From the NCBI GenBank assembly GCA_039105265.1, contig JAPFFF010000004.1, forward strand, positions 3,968,001 through 4,032,000: DNA of 64,000 nt, given 5' to 3'. Both the position numbers and the translations under genes were made by a program. Each line of letters opens with the position of its first letter. The stretch's first letter is position 1. This document shows, one piece after another, positions 10,086 to 20,127 of the stretch. Source of the stretch: Tritrichomonas musculus. Lineage: Eukaryota; Parabasalia; Tritrichomonadida; Tritrichomonadidae. The notes beneath the pieces are model-generated. The model ran no database searches and had not been told where the DNA came from. It was given only the letters and a program-made list of their open reading frames with translations.

Positions 10086-12821
10086 TTATTTTTTCTCTGA
10101 ATTATTATATGAAAGAACAAATGAACTGTTTGATTTTGGTGTAAAATAAGTTTGTCCCAATGGTGGTGAAAATATGCCTTGTTGATTCAACTGATCAAAA
10201 TTGCTTCTTGCTTTTTTCATCATTTCTTTTTGTTTTTTCTGTTTCATTTTTTCTTGGCTTTTTTTGTGACTATCATACTCTATAAAAACTTTAGATACAA
10301 TAGATAAGTTTCTTTGAGTATCGTCAAGTATCTTGCCGTTTTTGTGAATAATAAAGCCAAAATAATTATGTACTATTGCAAACGAATTTCCTTTGAATAA
10401 TGTAATAGCATTCATCAGCGATGATTTAATCAATTCATTCATCTCTTCTGGATATTTTTTAAGGTAATTGTTTTTAAAGCAATTCTTACTTTTCATCAAT
10501 TCTTTTGTTTCTTTAGGCTTTTTATTTTCAATTGGTTTTTTCCTGTTTTTGGTGACTGCGATATTGCGGCAAAAAATATTGCAGCCTGCCAAGTTTCCCT
10601 GAGTATACAAATCACTGTCATCACTATCACAATGATTTTGAATTACATATTTAATCCATTCTTCATAATTATAAATTTCAATTTGTTGAAATGGTAGATT
10701 ATACAGTCTCTTTAAAAAAAACAAAAATATTTCATCAGGTGTAAAAGGAAAATGACCTATTTGACCTTGAGTATTGCTATCAATTTTTGCACCAGCAGTT
10801 GTTTTCCTGCCATATATCTTTTTTTTAATGTTCAAATCATCCATAAATTTGTGACAAATAACTGATTTAGAAATGGCATGAATGACATTACAAAATGAAT
10901 GATTATAATGGCAATTAACTCTTACAACGCCGAAAAAGCATTCTATCGGATGAGTTCCGAGATGCGAAATATTTAAATCGTTTCTATCTAAAGCATAGCA
11001 AATTGCTAAAATGGTGTTCATCATTCTAATAAGCTGCATTCGTGTAGCTACTGTTTTTACAAAATTCAATGAATGAATAAAATAATTAAAGAAAATAAAA
11101 GATGTATTCAAATATTTTTTCCTTATATCTTTCTTCAATCTACTATTTCTTAATGCTTCTATAAAAAGATAAAGTGGAAAAATTAAAAAATGAGATTGAG
11201 TAAATTGTTTTGAAGCAATGAAGGATTCATATCCAAAAAGCGTCAAAGGATATGAATCCTTCATTGCTCCTTGAGAACTTTTGTCTTTGATACACATTGA
11301 AGACTGAATAAAGATGTCTAATTCATTTTGGTCATATTTCTGTAACAATGAAAGAGCAACATCTGTAAACAAACTTTTTATTCTTATCCTCTTAATCAGA
11401 TGGAAAGGATCGCTAACAGGCCACGGCTTTAACGATAGACGCTTTCCAACTTTTTGAACAAGTATGTCAAAAGGCACGCCATTTTCCAGAAGAGGTTCAT
11501 ACTCATGAAAAGCATCTTCGTGTTCTGCATCAAAATGTTTGTCGCCATCAGATGAAGAAAAAATAAAATTCATGTTTTTTGTTTGTAATTTTTGAATAAT
11601 CTCATTTCGTCTTAAAGAAATTGTGTCATCAGCAAAACCTGTTTCTTTGATCATTACATTGACAGGAAAAGAATGCAAATTTGGATTCAAAGGTAAAATC
11701 TCAAATACAAATATACTGGAATACATTGTATCATCATCTACAATGCCATTTAAAAAAGTGTGCTTTTTTTTTAATTCGCGACCGCTAATCGGATTAAAAA
11801 CAGCTGCATCTACTCCAATAGTGCAGTCTTCAACTTTATTAAATTTTATATTTTGATAAGTCAACAACTGATCCATTTTCTTAATATCGAAAAGAGATTT
11901 ATTTATGTCTTGAATAAATGATTCTGTAAATTTTTCAATTGTTCTTTCGCAAGGTAGAGCAAACAACTGTCTCATTAGATAAAGAGAATATCTCGAAGAA
12001 TAATATAATAATGAAGCAAATTTTTTAGTTTCAATCGAATATCTGTTGCCTGGGAAACCTTTTGGAAATAGAATCATTTCATCTTTAATATTTTCAAGCA
12101 GCTCATTCTCTTCAATCTCATTATCGAATTCTTCAGCATCTTCTTCAGAGTTTTTTTGATCTTCATTGGTATCTTTATCTTTATTATTATATATTTCATC
12201 AGAAATAATATCTTCTGGTTCAAGAATAGCATTTTCTTTTTGATTTATTTGCTTCGATAGAAAATTTTGATAATTACATGTAGCAGAATTTGAATTTATA
12301 AATTTAATTATTTTTGAATAATCTTCAAATGAAATTATGCTTTTCATTTTTAATAATTCGATAAAAGCTATTTGATTGACATTTAAAGATTGGGTTTTAC
12401 TAATAATGAGTATTAAAGAATAAAAAAGATATGGTAACACTGAAATACTACAGAGCAAATCTTCAATAAGTTCAATTGAAATCTGTATTCTAAACGGAAT
12501 TTCTATAATATTTGTCAAAATTTCATATAAAAAAATTGATTTAAATTTTGAAAAATAAGTCTTAACTTGCCGATGCAAATTTTCTGGTGAACATTCAAAT
12601 TTTCTAATATTATTAATTACTTTGGCCATCTGGGGTGATAAGTTCAACATTTTAATATTGTCATCTGGAAAATCAACTAAATACTCTGAACATTGACCAT
12701 ATACCACAAATACAGGAACGTTTGGCAAAGCAATATCAAAGTCTGACTCAAAATTACTTTGAAGATCGTCGTTCATTGTAGGCACAAATAAATTAAAAAA
12801 TAAGATGAAATTTTCAATCAT
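10086..12821 (-). CDS. Second, diverged P-element-like transposase (911 aa)
   Basis: Intact frame. RYSIETKKFASLLYYSSRYS with LPCERTIEKF (about residues 260-310) corresponds to the conserved pre-catalytic segment of P/THAP9 transposases. The core follows: IGVDAAVFNP (about 335), SSSDGD (about 421), SDPFHLIKRIR (about 470) and HPIECFFGVVR (about 622). The order and blocks match the 600-aa transposase, but sequence identity is low, so this is another lineage. The first 260 residues include an acidic stretch (about 215-245). The C-terminal tail is Lys-rich and no Myb or THAP domain is evident. The start is either the first Met (preceded by TCATTAAA about 20 nt upstream, an initiator-like sequence) or MNDDLQ 15 codons later. 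Terminal repeats and target duplication were not found, so element limits are unknown. Confidence 0.75.
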   Translation of the reverse strand: MIENFILFFNLFVPTMNDDLQSNFESDFDIALPNVPVFVVYGQCSEYLVDFPDDNIKMLNLSPQMAKVINNIRKFECSPENLHRQVKTYFSKFKSIFLYEILTNIIEIPFRIQISIELIEDLLCSISVLPYLFYSLILIISKTQSLNVNQIAFIELLKMKSIISFEDYSKIIKFINSNSATCNYQNFLSKQINQKENAILEPEDIISDEIYNNKDKDTNEDQKNSEEDAEEFDNEIEENELLENIKDEMILFPKGFPGNRYSIETKKFASLLYYSSRYSLYLMRQLFALPCERTIEKFTESFIQDINKSLFDIKKMDQLLTYQNIKFNKVEDCTIGVDAAVFNPISGRELKKKHTFLNGIVDDDTMYSSIFVFEILPLNPNLHSFPVNVMIKETGFADDTISLRRNEIIQKLQTKNMNFIFSSSDGDKHFDAEHEDAFHEYEPLLENGVPFDILVQKVGKRLSLKPWPVSDPFHLIKRIRIKSLFTDVALSLLQKYDQNELDIFIQSSMCIKDKSSQGAMKDSYPLTLFGYESFIASKQFTQSHFLIFPLYLFIEALRNSRLKKDIRKKYLNTSFIFFNYFIHSLNFVKTVATRMQLIRMMNTILAICYALDRNDLNISHLGTHPIECFFGVVRVNCHYNHSFCNVIHAISKSVICHKFMDDLNIKKKIYGRKTTAGAKIDSNTQGQIGHFPFTPDEIFLFFLKRLYNLPFQQIEIYNYEEWIKYVIQNHCDSDDSDLYTQGNLAGCNIFCRNIAVTKNRKKPIENKKPKETKELMKSKNCFKNNYLKKYPEEMNELIKSSLMNAITLFKGNSFAIVHNYFGFIIHKNGKILDDTQRNLSIVSKVFIEYDSHKKSQEKMKQKKQKEMMKKARSNFDQLNQQGIFSPPLGQTYFTPKSNSSFVLSYNNSEKK

Positions 12822-15459
12822 TAACTTTTATTATTTTAATGAGAAATATATCGTAAACCACTAACTTTTATTCGAAAAATATAATTAATTTATGTATTAT
12901 GAGTTATTTTATTAACCTTTTCAAATTAGTTATTGCTTTAAATTCTTAAATAGTCAATATTAACCTTCAGAACTAAAAAAAAAAAAAAAAAAAAATTCAA
13001 TAAAAATATGATTTGCATAAAAACATATTTATATTAAAATAAAACTATGTTTATTAATATTTATATTAGTATAATTAAATTAAAAAGCTTTTTATAAATT
13101 TATAAGAGTAAAATTCACGTTTTATTATTTTAAAAAGCAGCAAATTAAAAAAACGATATATAGTCTTGTACTTCAGAAATTTTTTTATTCTTTCAAAAAT
13201 ATTCTATTAAAATAATATCGTTCAATTTCAATTTAAGAAAATAAAGTGAAATGATATCTACACAAATATAGATATATTAAATGTTTTTATGAATAGATAT
13301 GCTTAGTTTTACATATAAAAATTTAAAAACTCATAAAAAATGTTTTTATTTGAGCAGTTTCATTTTTTCAATGATAAATTTTATCAGCAAAAGGAAAATT
13401 ATAAAAATAATAAGTCATTTTTTATATTTTATAATTAAACATTATTAATTAATTTATACTTTCTTGATATTGCCAAATAATATAAAAATAATACTTATTT
13501 TTACTACTCTTTAACAATTTCATATTTTTTATTTTAAATATTTTAATTTGTTTTGTATAGATAAAATAATTTAAAAAAAACTTATGATATTTTCACAAAA
13601 TTTTTATTTTTAAGTTTCTAAGACTTCTGAAAAATATTTCAATTGTTTCAATTGTAATTATTCTTAAAAATAATATATGAATATTTTTGCATAAACAGAA
13701 AATTAAAAAATGAAATAATTAAGAAATATAATATTTATTAAATACTTATTTCTATATTAGAATATATTTTAAAAATAATTTTTTTCTAGTTACGTCACCT
13801 ATGTTCAAAATATTTTTTTTTTTTAAATTATTTAACATAGGACACTTTTTGAGCGAAGCTCAAAAAGTGGCCATTCTTGTTGTACCTTAAAAAAAAGGAG
13901 AACGGAGAGACGGTTATGACAAAGATTTTTTTCGACTTATTTTATATAAATATAAATATAATATTATATATTGAATAATTCTTAATAAGAAACCAAAAAG
14001 AAATATCGTAGGGAAACAAAGATATTCACAAAATAAAAATAAAAGTTATGAAAAAGTTAATAAATTGAATTGTTATGATAGATTTTTAATTCAATTTCTT
14101 GTAACATTTAGATATCAAAATTGTTACAAAGAATCTGTGCCAGCTGTATAATTATTTTTCATAGTATAATGTTTTATCTATTTATTTTATATTGTATACA
14201 AACTATATCATGTGATATTATATAGAGTTTATAAAAATATAATAAGATAATAACATTTTATTTTTTTAAAAAATTGAATTAAAACTATATAAAATAATCT
14301 CTTTCATTTTTATTTTATCTTAACAAAAATGAAATAAATCACTTTTTTTACTATTATATTTTTATATAATGACATACTAAAATGTTATGCTTAATTATTT
14401 AGTATATTTTTTATAAATATTTTTTTCAAATCTAAAAAAAAATTAAAAGAGCTTACCCAGCCTGTTAAATTGATTAAATATTGGATTTTTATATGATATA
14501 TTTCAAATTTGAAGCAAAAATATAAGATATATTAGATTTAGGAAAAAGGCTAAAATAGCAAAGTAAAGGTGTGAAATATTACTTATTACTTATGTAATAA
14601 TTAATAAAATTTGCTTATTTTAATAAATATTAAAATTATAATAAAATTATTTATTAATAGGCTTTATTTTGATAAATTAATATAAATACAGATTTAATGG
14701 TAAAGAAATACAAATGTTTTATAAGAAAAATCCTACTTTAATACATTGTTTGATGGAATTTCATGAAAATTAATAATTGAATATGAAAGATTTATTTTAT
14801 ATGAAATTGTTCTCAAAATTGACTCTTGGACGATGATATTTAATTTAAAATTTCTTATTGATGATTGAGAATGTAAAATTGAACTATTTTTATCTTTATA
14901 TAAATGAAATATATATATTTTATATTTTATATATAAACATATATACATATATTAATAATATAATTCTCATTGTAATAAGTTTATAATGAATAAATTATCC
15001 ATAAATAAAATAAATAAAATTCTTAAAAAAAAAAGAAATTATCTCAAATAAATATTTTAATTGAGAGTAATTGAATAGAAATAAATAATTTATTCAAAAT
15101 CTTTCAAAAAAAATTTAATGATTATTTTTTCTTTCTTATAAAATAAATAAAAATTCATACGCTGAATTTCTTTTCTGGCAGGGTCAATTGGGTTATAATA
15201 CCATCACTAATCTTTTATATAAACGATTTCTTAATTTCACATACCTATTTATCAAAATCAGATACTGATAACATATAATTTCCATTATTTGAACAATAAA
15301 TGTATTTATAATAATGCAAATTCATTTAAATATGATTAAAAAATATTAATATTAACAAATATCGAAAAAATGACTATTAATTAATTATATAAAATCATTT
15401 TAATATATTTTTTAACGTACAAAAAAAACCGTCTTCGTTCTCCTTTCTTAAAAAGGAAA
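12822..15459. other. AT-rich stretch with one strong hairpin and an inverted pair
   Basis: No gene recognised. An A run lies at about 12977-12995. A 12-bp stem with a 3-nt loop (CACTTTTTGAGC-GAA-inverse) lies at 13843-13869, preceded by an inverted CCTATGTT/AACATAGG pair. GGAGAACGGAGAGACGGTT at 13897-13915 has an inverted, slightly shorter relative at 15427-15443, so these could be ends of a degenerate 1.5 kb element, but no target duplication was found. Confidence 0.5.
13843..13869. repeat. Perfect 12-bp hairpin
   Basis: CACTTTTTGAGC, loop GAA, then the exact inverse. It is not followed by a T run and not placed at a gene end, so I do not call it a terminator. Confidence 0.7.
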
Positions 15460-15467
15460 TAAAAACT

Positions 15468-17885
15468 AAAGGTCATGACACGGTCAAACTTTTTGAATAC
15501 TTCGACATGGCCTTTCAAAAAGTGGATAAAAAAATACAATTATCTTAAAAAATTTATAAAAATAATCAACAAATTTATGAAAAAGTAAAAATATAGTGAT
15601 TAATTAAAAAAAATATTAGAAATTAAAACATAAAATTAAACTTTTGCCTTTTTCCAAAAGGCCTATAAAAATGAATCATTTCAATCCAATTTATAATAAT
15701 GCAATTATATAATATGTACAATAAATAAAATAGATTTCGAAAAATAATATTCACATATATAATTGAAAAAATATTAGAGAATAAATGATATATAGCTCTT
15801 TTTATGAGGTCTGAATTTGTATAAAATTTTTTATAACTTTTTCAATAGTTTATATCTCAAAAATTATAAAGATGAAAGAATATCGAGTTTTAGATGAAAT
15901 GAATATACTTGCGCAAATACTTCCAAAGCAACGTAATTACTCGTTAATGTTATATACATTTGCTTTTGGATTGCTTTCAATTAGTTCTTCTGCATACAAT
16001 TATGTGCAATCAGAACTTCCATTGCCAGACATTAGATCTGTTTATCGTCATCAAAGTGAATTAATGGTTATTAAACCATTTATGTTAACAAATTTAACTT
16101 TTTTACCAGAAATTTTGAAAGAATATAAAGATATAATAAAAAATAAATCTAATCAACAAGAGTCATTTATACTTGCAGTAGATGCAATGTCATCAACGCC
16201 TTTTGCAAACATAAGAAAAAATTTATCAGTTACTGGTTTAACCTCAGATGACATCAATGCTGATGAATCTTTCTTAATCGAGTATTCTATTCAAAAATTT
16301 GAAAACTATATACAGAAAATATCAGATAAAATAGTAAATTCGTTATTCGTTTATTCATTACATCCACTCAACCATAAATTACCGACATTTTTTTTATACA
16401 TATTACCATCAAATTCGGGGAAAGCTAACAATTTTACTACAAGTATATTAACAAACATTACAGAAATATGCAAAAAAAATGATGTGGATATAATTGGGAT
16501 TGCTAGTGATGGAGATACAGCGATGGAAAAATTTCATAAAAAAAATATTGAACTTTTTGAATCGAATAAATTCAAATCAAATAAAAATTTATTATATTTT
16601 TCAGATATATTACATATTTTGAAAAGGGGACGATACACTTTTGTTAAGCAAATTTATTCAAAAAATGATTATATAAATAAAATAGATCTTTTAAAAGAAT
16701 TGTTCAATTTGCCTCATGAGATTTTCAAAAATGAATCTTATACAAAGATGCACGATTCTCTTGCTGTAAGATTATTTTCAATTAGTAACTTACTAATTTC
16801 ATATAATAATTATTTATTTGATGAAACTATTTTTATATTTCCATTTTGCCTATTAGAATGTTCGGTCCACAATACGAATTTAAATATTTCAGAAAGATTT
16901 TTCGTTTTAGAACTTTTAAAGTATTATTGCATCAAAATTAAGAAAAACAACACAATACTCAATTCATTTAAATATCAAATTAAATGCAACATAATACAGG
17001 ATATATTATCTACTGTTTACTCTTTTATATTTTTATTTAAAAATACAAATTCGATAATTGACTCAAACAGGTGCTCAACATCACCTCTAGAGCATAATTT
17101 TGGAATTGCAAGGATAGGATGCAAAGACAAAAATCGAATGGATAGTTTAATTAAAAAATTTTCTCATTTGAATGTACGCCGAATTGATAAATTTAATTTT
17201 ACGAAGAAAATTATGAGACATAGAATAAATAATTTCGGAATTGAAATTGATACAACAAATAAAAATGTTGATTATGAAAAAATTCAAAAAATATCTGAAA
17301 ATTTGATATCAAATATTTTTGATGATTTAAAAACGAAAAATATTTCAAAAAATATTCATGATTTATTTGGTTTCTTTTCAAAAATTAATATAGAAATGCC
17401 AAAAGATTCAGATTTTATATGCAAGAGTTCAGATGCATATGTTAATCCATCAACTGTCTTAAGTATCCAGAGTAGATTCAAAAAAACGATGACGAAAAAA
17501 TGCGCATGGTCGCCAAAAGAAGTAAACTTATTGATAAATTTGATAAAGGATATTGGTGGAAATTGTACTATTTTGTCGACTTATCTTGAAAAAAGATCGA
17601 TAAATGCAATTTATAGAAAAGCAACAAGTCTGTATAAAAAGAATAAAATCCAGCGCAAACCATTCCTGAAGTAAAAATGCGTGAAGAAAAATGAATCAAG
17701 CTAAACTAGTGTCACAATAACTTTTTAAACAAAAGTTTTTAAAATAATTTTTTTTTTATCAATTTTTTTGATCGTTTTTTATTTTTATTCAATATGCTTT
17801 TGTAAAAAAAAAAAAAAAAATTATCAATTTTTTTTCAGAAATTTTGAATTACAACGATCAGATTTTGAAAGGTGTCATGACCTTT
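15468..17885 (+). mobile_element. P-superfamily DNA transposon, copy 2 (2418 bp)
   Basis: Same ends (AAAGGTCATGACAC and inverse), length and gene as the minus-strand copy at 5717-8134. Its left flank is TAAAAACT (15460-15467), the inverse of copy 1's left flank AGTTTTTA. Its right flank is ATTTGAGC (17886-17893), the inverse of copy 1's right flank GCTCAAAT. The two copies therefore each arose with an 8-bp duplication, and one end of each has been exchanged with the other. The two terminal repeats agree perfectly only for about 14 bp; subterminal sequence differs. Confidence 0.9.
15872..17674 (+). CDS. P-element-like transposase with C-terminal Myb/SANT domain (copy 2)
   Basis: Identical in all 600 residues to the minus-strand gene at 5928-7730, so the same core blocks apply: AVDAMS, ASDGD, DILHILKR, SPLEHNFGIAR and a Myb-like C-terminus. 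Identity of the two proteins means at least the coding capacity of both copies has been kept or renewed recently. AACTTTTTCAAT lies at 15835-15846, 25 nt before the ATG. The 3' untranslated part after the TAA includes long T and A runs before the terminal repeat. Confidence 0.85.
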   Translation: MKEYRVLDEMNILAQILPKQRNYSLMLYTFAFGLLSISSSAYNYVQSELPLPDIRSVYRHQSELMVIKPFMLTNLTFLPEILKEYKDIIKNKSNQQESFILAVDAMSSTPFANIRKNLSVTGLTSDDINADESFLIEYSIQKFENYIQKISDKIVNSLFVYSLHPLNHKLPTFFLYILPSNSGKANNFTTSILTNITEICKKNDVDIIGIASDGDTAMEKFHKKNIELFESNKFKSNKNLLYFSDILHILKRGRYTFVKQIYSKNDYINKIDLLKELFNLPHEIFKNESYTKMHDSLAVRLFSISNLLISYNNYLFDETIFIFPFCLLECSVHNTNLNISERFFVLELLKYYCIKIKKNNTILNSFKYQIKCNIIQDILSTVYSFIFLFKNTNSIIDSNRCSTSPLEHNFGIARIGCKDKNRMDSLIKKFSHLNVRRIDKFNFTKKIMRHRINNFGIEIDTTNKNVDYEKIQKISENLISNIFDDLKTKNISKNIHDLFGFFSKINIEMPKDSDFICKSSDAYVNPSTVLSIQSRFKKTMTKKCAWSPKEVNLLINLIKDIGGNCTILSTYLEKRSINAIYRKATSLYKKNKIQRKPFLK

Positions 17886-17893
17886 ATTTGAGC

Positions 17894-18476
17894 TTAATAT
17901 AATAAATATAGAAATCCAATACGTTAAATAACCGTCTTTTTTTTTTGACATTTATAAATGGTCTCTTATTTTAGATATTTTCAAGTTTTCAATATAAATA
18001 AAACAAAAAAAGTGGTCCTTTTGAATCTTTTATGATTAAAATCTTTTTAAAAATTATAGTAAATAAAAATATTGAGCGTGATGTATTAATTCTTAATAAT
18101 AATACTCAAATTTGTTAATCAACTGAATATATCTTGAATTTAGCTTTTTTATTGAAATTAATATTCCCAATATGTTAGCAGGTTACGAAATTCAAGGTAT
18201 TTTTTGATTTTTAATAAAAATAATATTATCCAAAAAGGGCATAAACTTGATTAGATAGAAAAAAATTATATATTCATAGATAAAATAAAGATATACATGT
18301 AGAGATGTCCAATACAATAGCAAATCAACAGACATATATATGTTCAAAGGTTAACTTATAAAGCTTTTTATATCTCATTATTTAGAAAGTGTTTCTTTTA
18401 TTAAATGTTTATTTGTTGAATATTCATAATAATATAAAAGTATTTATGATTATAAATGGAGATATATTAGTTTTAA
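17894..18476. other. AT-rich intergenic stretch
   Basis: No gene or repeat recognised. AACCGTCTTTTT at about 17931 recalls the AACCGTCTTCG block on the other side of copy 2, but the match is too short to interpret. Confidence 0.4.
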
Positions 18477-18488
18477 AATGTTGATTTT

Positions 18489-18870
18489 ACCCTTCGGACG
18501 TAATTGGATTTTTGTAAAATTCAATGAAAAGACGTATTAAAATGTAAAAATTGCCGAAATGAAACGTAATTACATAATTTATATAAAAATAAAAAAAAGC
18601 AAAAAGGTTTAGTTTCGAACTCAATACTTTGGCCTCAATTTTTATTTATCCTCTAAGCTAGAGCTCTCAAATTTGAAAGGATAAAATATTTATATTTAAA
18701 GATAAATATTTTTATTTTTCAAATACAACTTTTTATTAACTTTATCTAAAAAAGTCGTATTCCAATTATTTTCACGTAGACGTAATCGTAAAACGTAATT
18801 GATTTTTTTTCTTGGTCTATTTCATTGAAAAAGTTTGAAGAGAACGTAATTTTTAAAACCTCCGAAGGGC
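18489..18870. mobile_element. Short non-autonomous element (about 382 bp) with inverted ends and 12-bp direct repeats
   Basis: CCCTTCGGA at 18490-18498 and TCCGAAGGG at 18861-18869 form inverted ends. Outside them is the same 12 bp, AATGTTGATTTT (18477-18488 and 18871-18882). The interior has several ACGTAATT motifs. On the minus strand TAGCTTAGAGG, followed about 27 nt later by GAGTTCGAAAC, resembles the A and B boxes of a pol III promoter, with T runs downstream (about 18590-18600). It is therefore either a MITE of a Mutator-like family or a tRNA-derived SINE; the inverted ends favour a MITE, the long duplication and boxes favour a SINE. It has no coding capacity. Confidence 0.65.
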
Positions 18871-18882
18871 AATGTTGATTTT

Positions 18883-20127
18883 AACTTTTTAAAACAGAGT
18901 AGTATTTCATTGCTAATATTTGGTTAAATTGTTATATTTATAATATTATATTTATATTTAAATATTTTGATAAATTTTGTAATGTAGGAAAAAAGATATT
19001 TTATTATCAAATAATAACTTTTTGATAAATTATCTATTTTATATGATGAAGATTTGATAAGATTCGATGAAAAATGAGAGGTGAATGAAGAAAATTTTGA
19101 GGGAAATTTGTTTGAAATGACAGTATTATTATCTATATTTATCTCTTTATGAAAATAAACTTTATAAATATAAATCATTTATTCATGCTAATATATTAGT
19201 AATAAATTAAATTATTAACATCATTAAATGGATAAACTGTCTTTTTTCATCAAAAAATTAAAAAGATTTATTATATTTTATAAAATGAAATAATCCGTTA
19301 TTTTCTAATTTTATTTTTAATATATCTTGAAATTTACAATTAATTTTTTTAAAATATTCTTTAATATAAGCTTTAACTAAAACATATAAATATATTAATA
19401 TGTTACCAAGAAATTAAATGACGAAAAGTCCGTCCTTGTAATTATAGAAATGTGATAAAGAATGTATTATTTCAATATTATTTCAATTTTATTTCAAAAA
19501 AATGGTTAGCAATATTTTACAAAAATATTTTTATATTGCATATATTATACTTATATTTATGTATAAAACATGAATTATTCATATAATAAATACTTGAATA
19601 TATATAATATAATTAATTTGTTAATAATAAAGAAATATACGAGAGAACAAAACAATTTAAATATTTTATTTTTGAATAATTATTTTTTATATTTCAATTG
19701 AAATTAACTGAAAATTATATATTTGAAATAAAATTATTAGAAGTTTTAAATTAAAATATCTTGAAATATTTTTATATTAAACCATATTATTATATTTTAA
19801 AACTTTTAAAAATACGATAAAACACTTTTAAACATACAAATATCTATTAAATTTAATAGAAACTCTGTAATTGGATTATTCGTTTTTTTTCACCTTATAA
19901 AATAAAGTTCAGAATCACAAATCTGACACTATTCAAATTCAAACTTTTTCCGAGGGGTCGCTTTTCACAAAAAATAAACGTTCACAGGTCAAATAAATAA
20001 CGTATTGGATTTGTACCTTAAAGCATATCTATTGTTTTAAATCGCTGTATAAATCATAGAGTTATTTCAATTTTTATAATTTTATAATTTTGATTTAATT
20101 GAAAAAGTTCTAAACGTACATTTTTTA
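18883..20127. other. AT-rich stretch upstream of the 424-aa transposase
   Basis: No gene recognised. The motif ATTGAAAAAGTT at 20098-20109 ends 18 nt before the next start codon. GC-richer patches at about 19955-19990 (CCGAGGGGTCGC) could belong to a transposon end but have no inverted partner that I can see. Confidence 0.45.

Noticed and set aside
13843-13869. Transcription terminator
   Set aside because: It is not placed at a gene end and has no T run; hairpin termination is not a known eukaryotic mechanism.
18580-18680. Functional tRNA gene on the minus strand
   Set aside because: A- and B-box-like motifs are present, but acceptor and anticodon arms do not pair, so it is at most a tRNA-derived relic.
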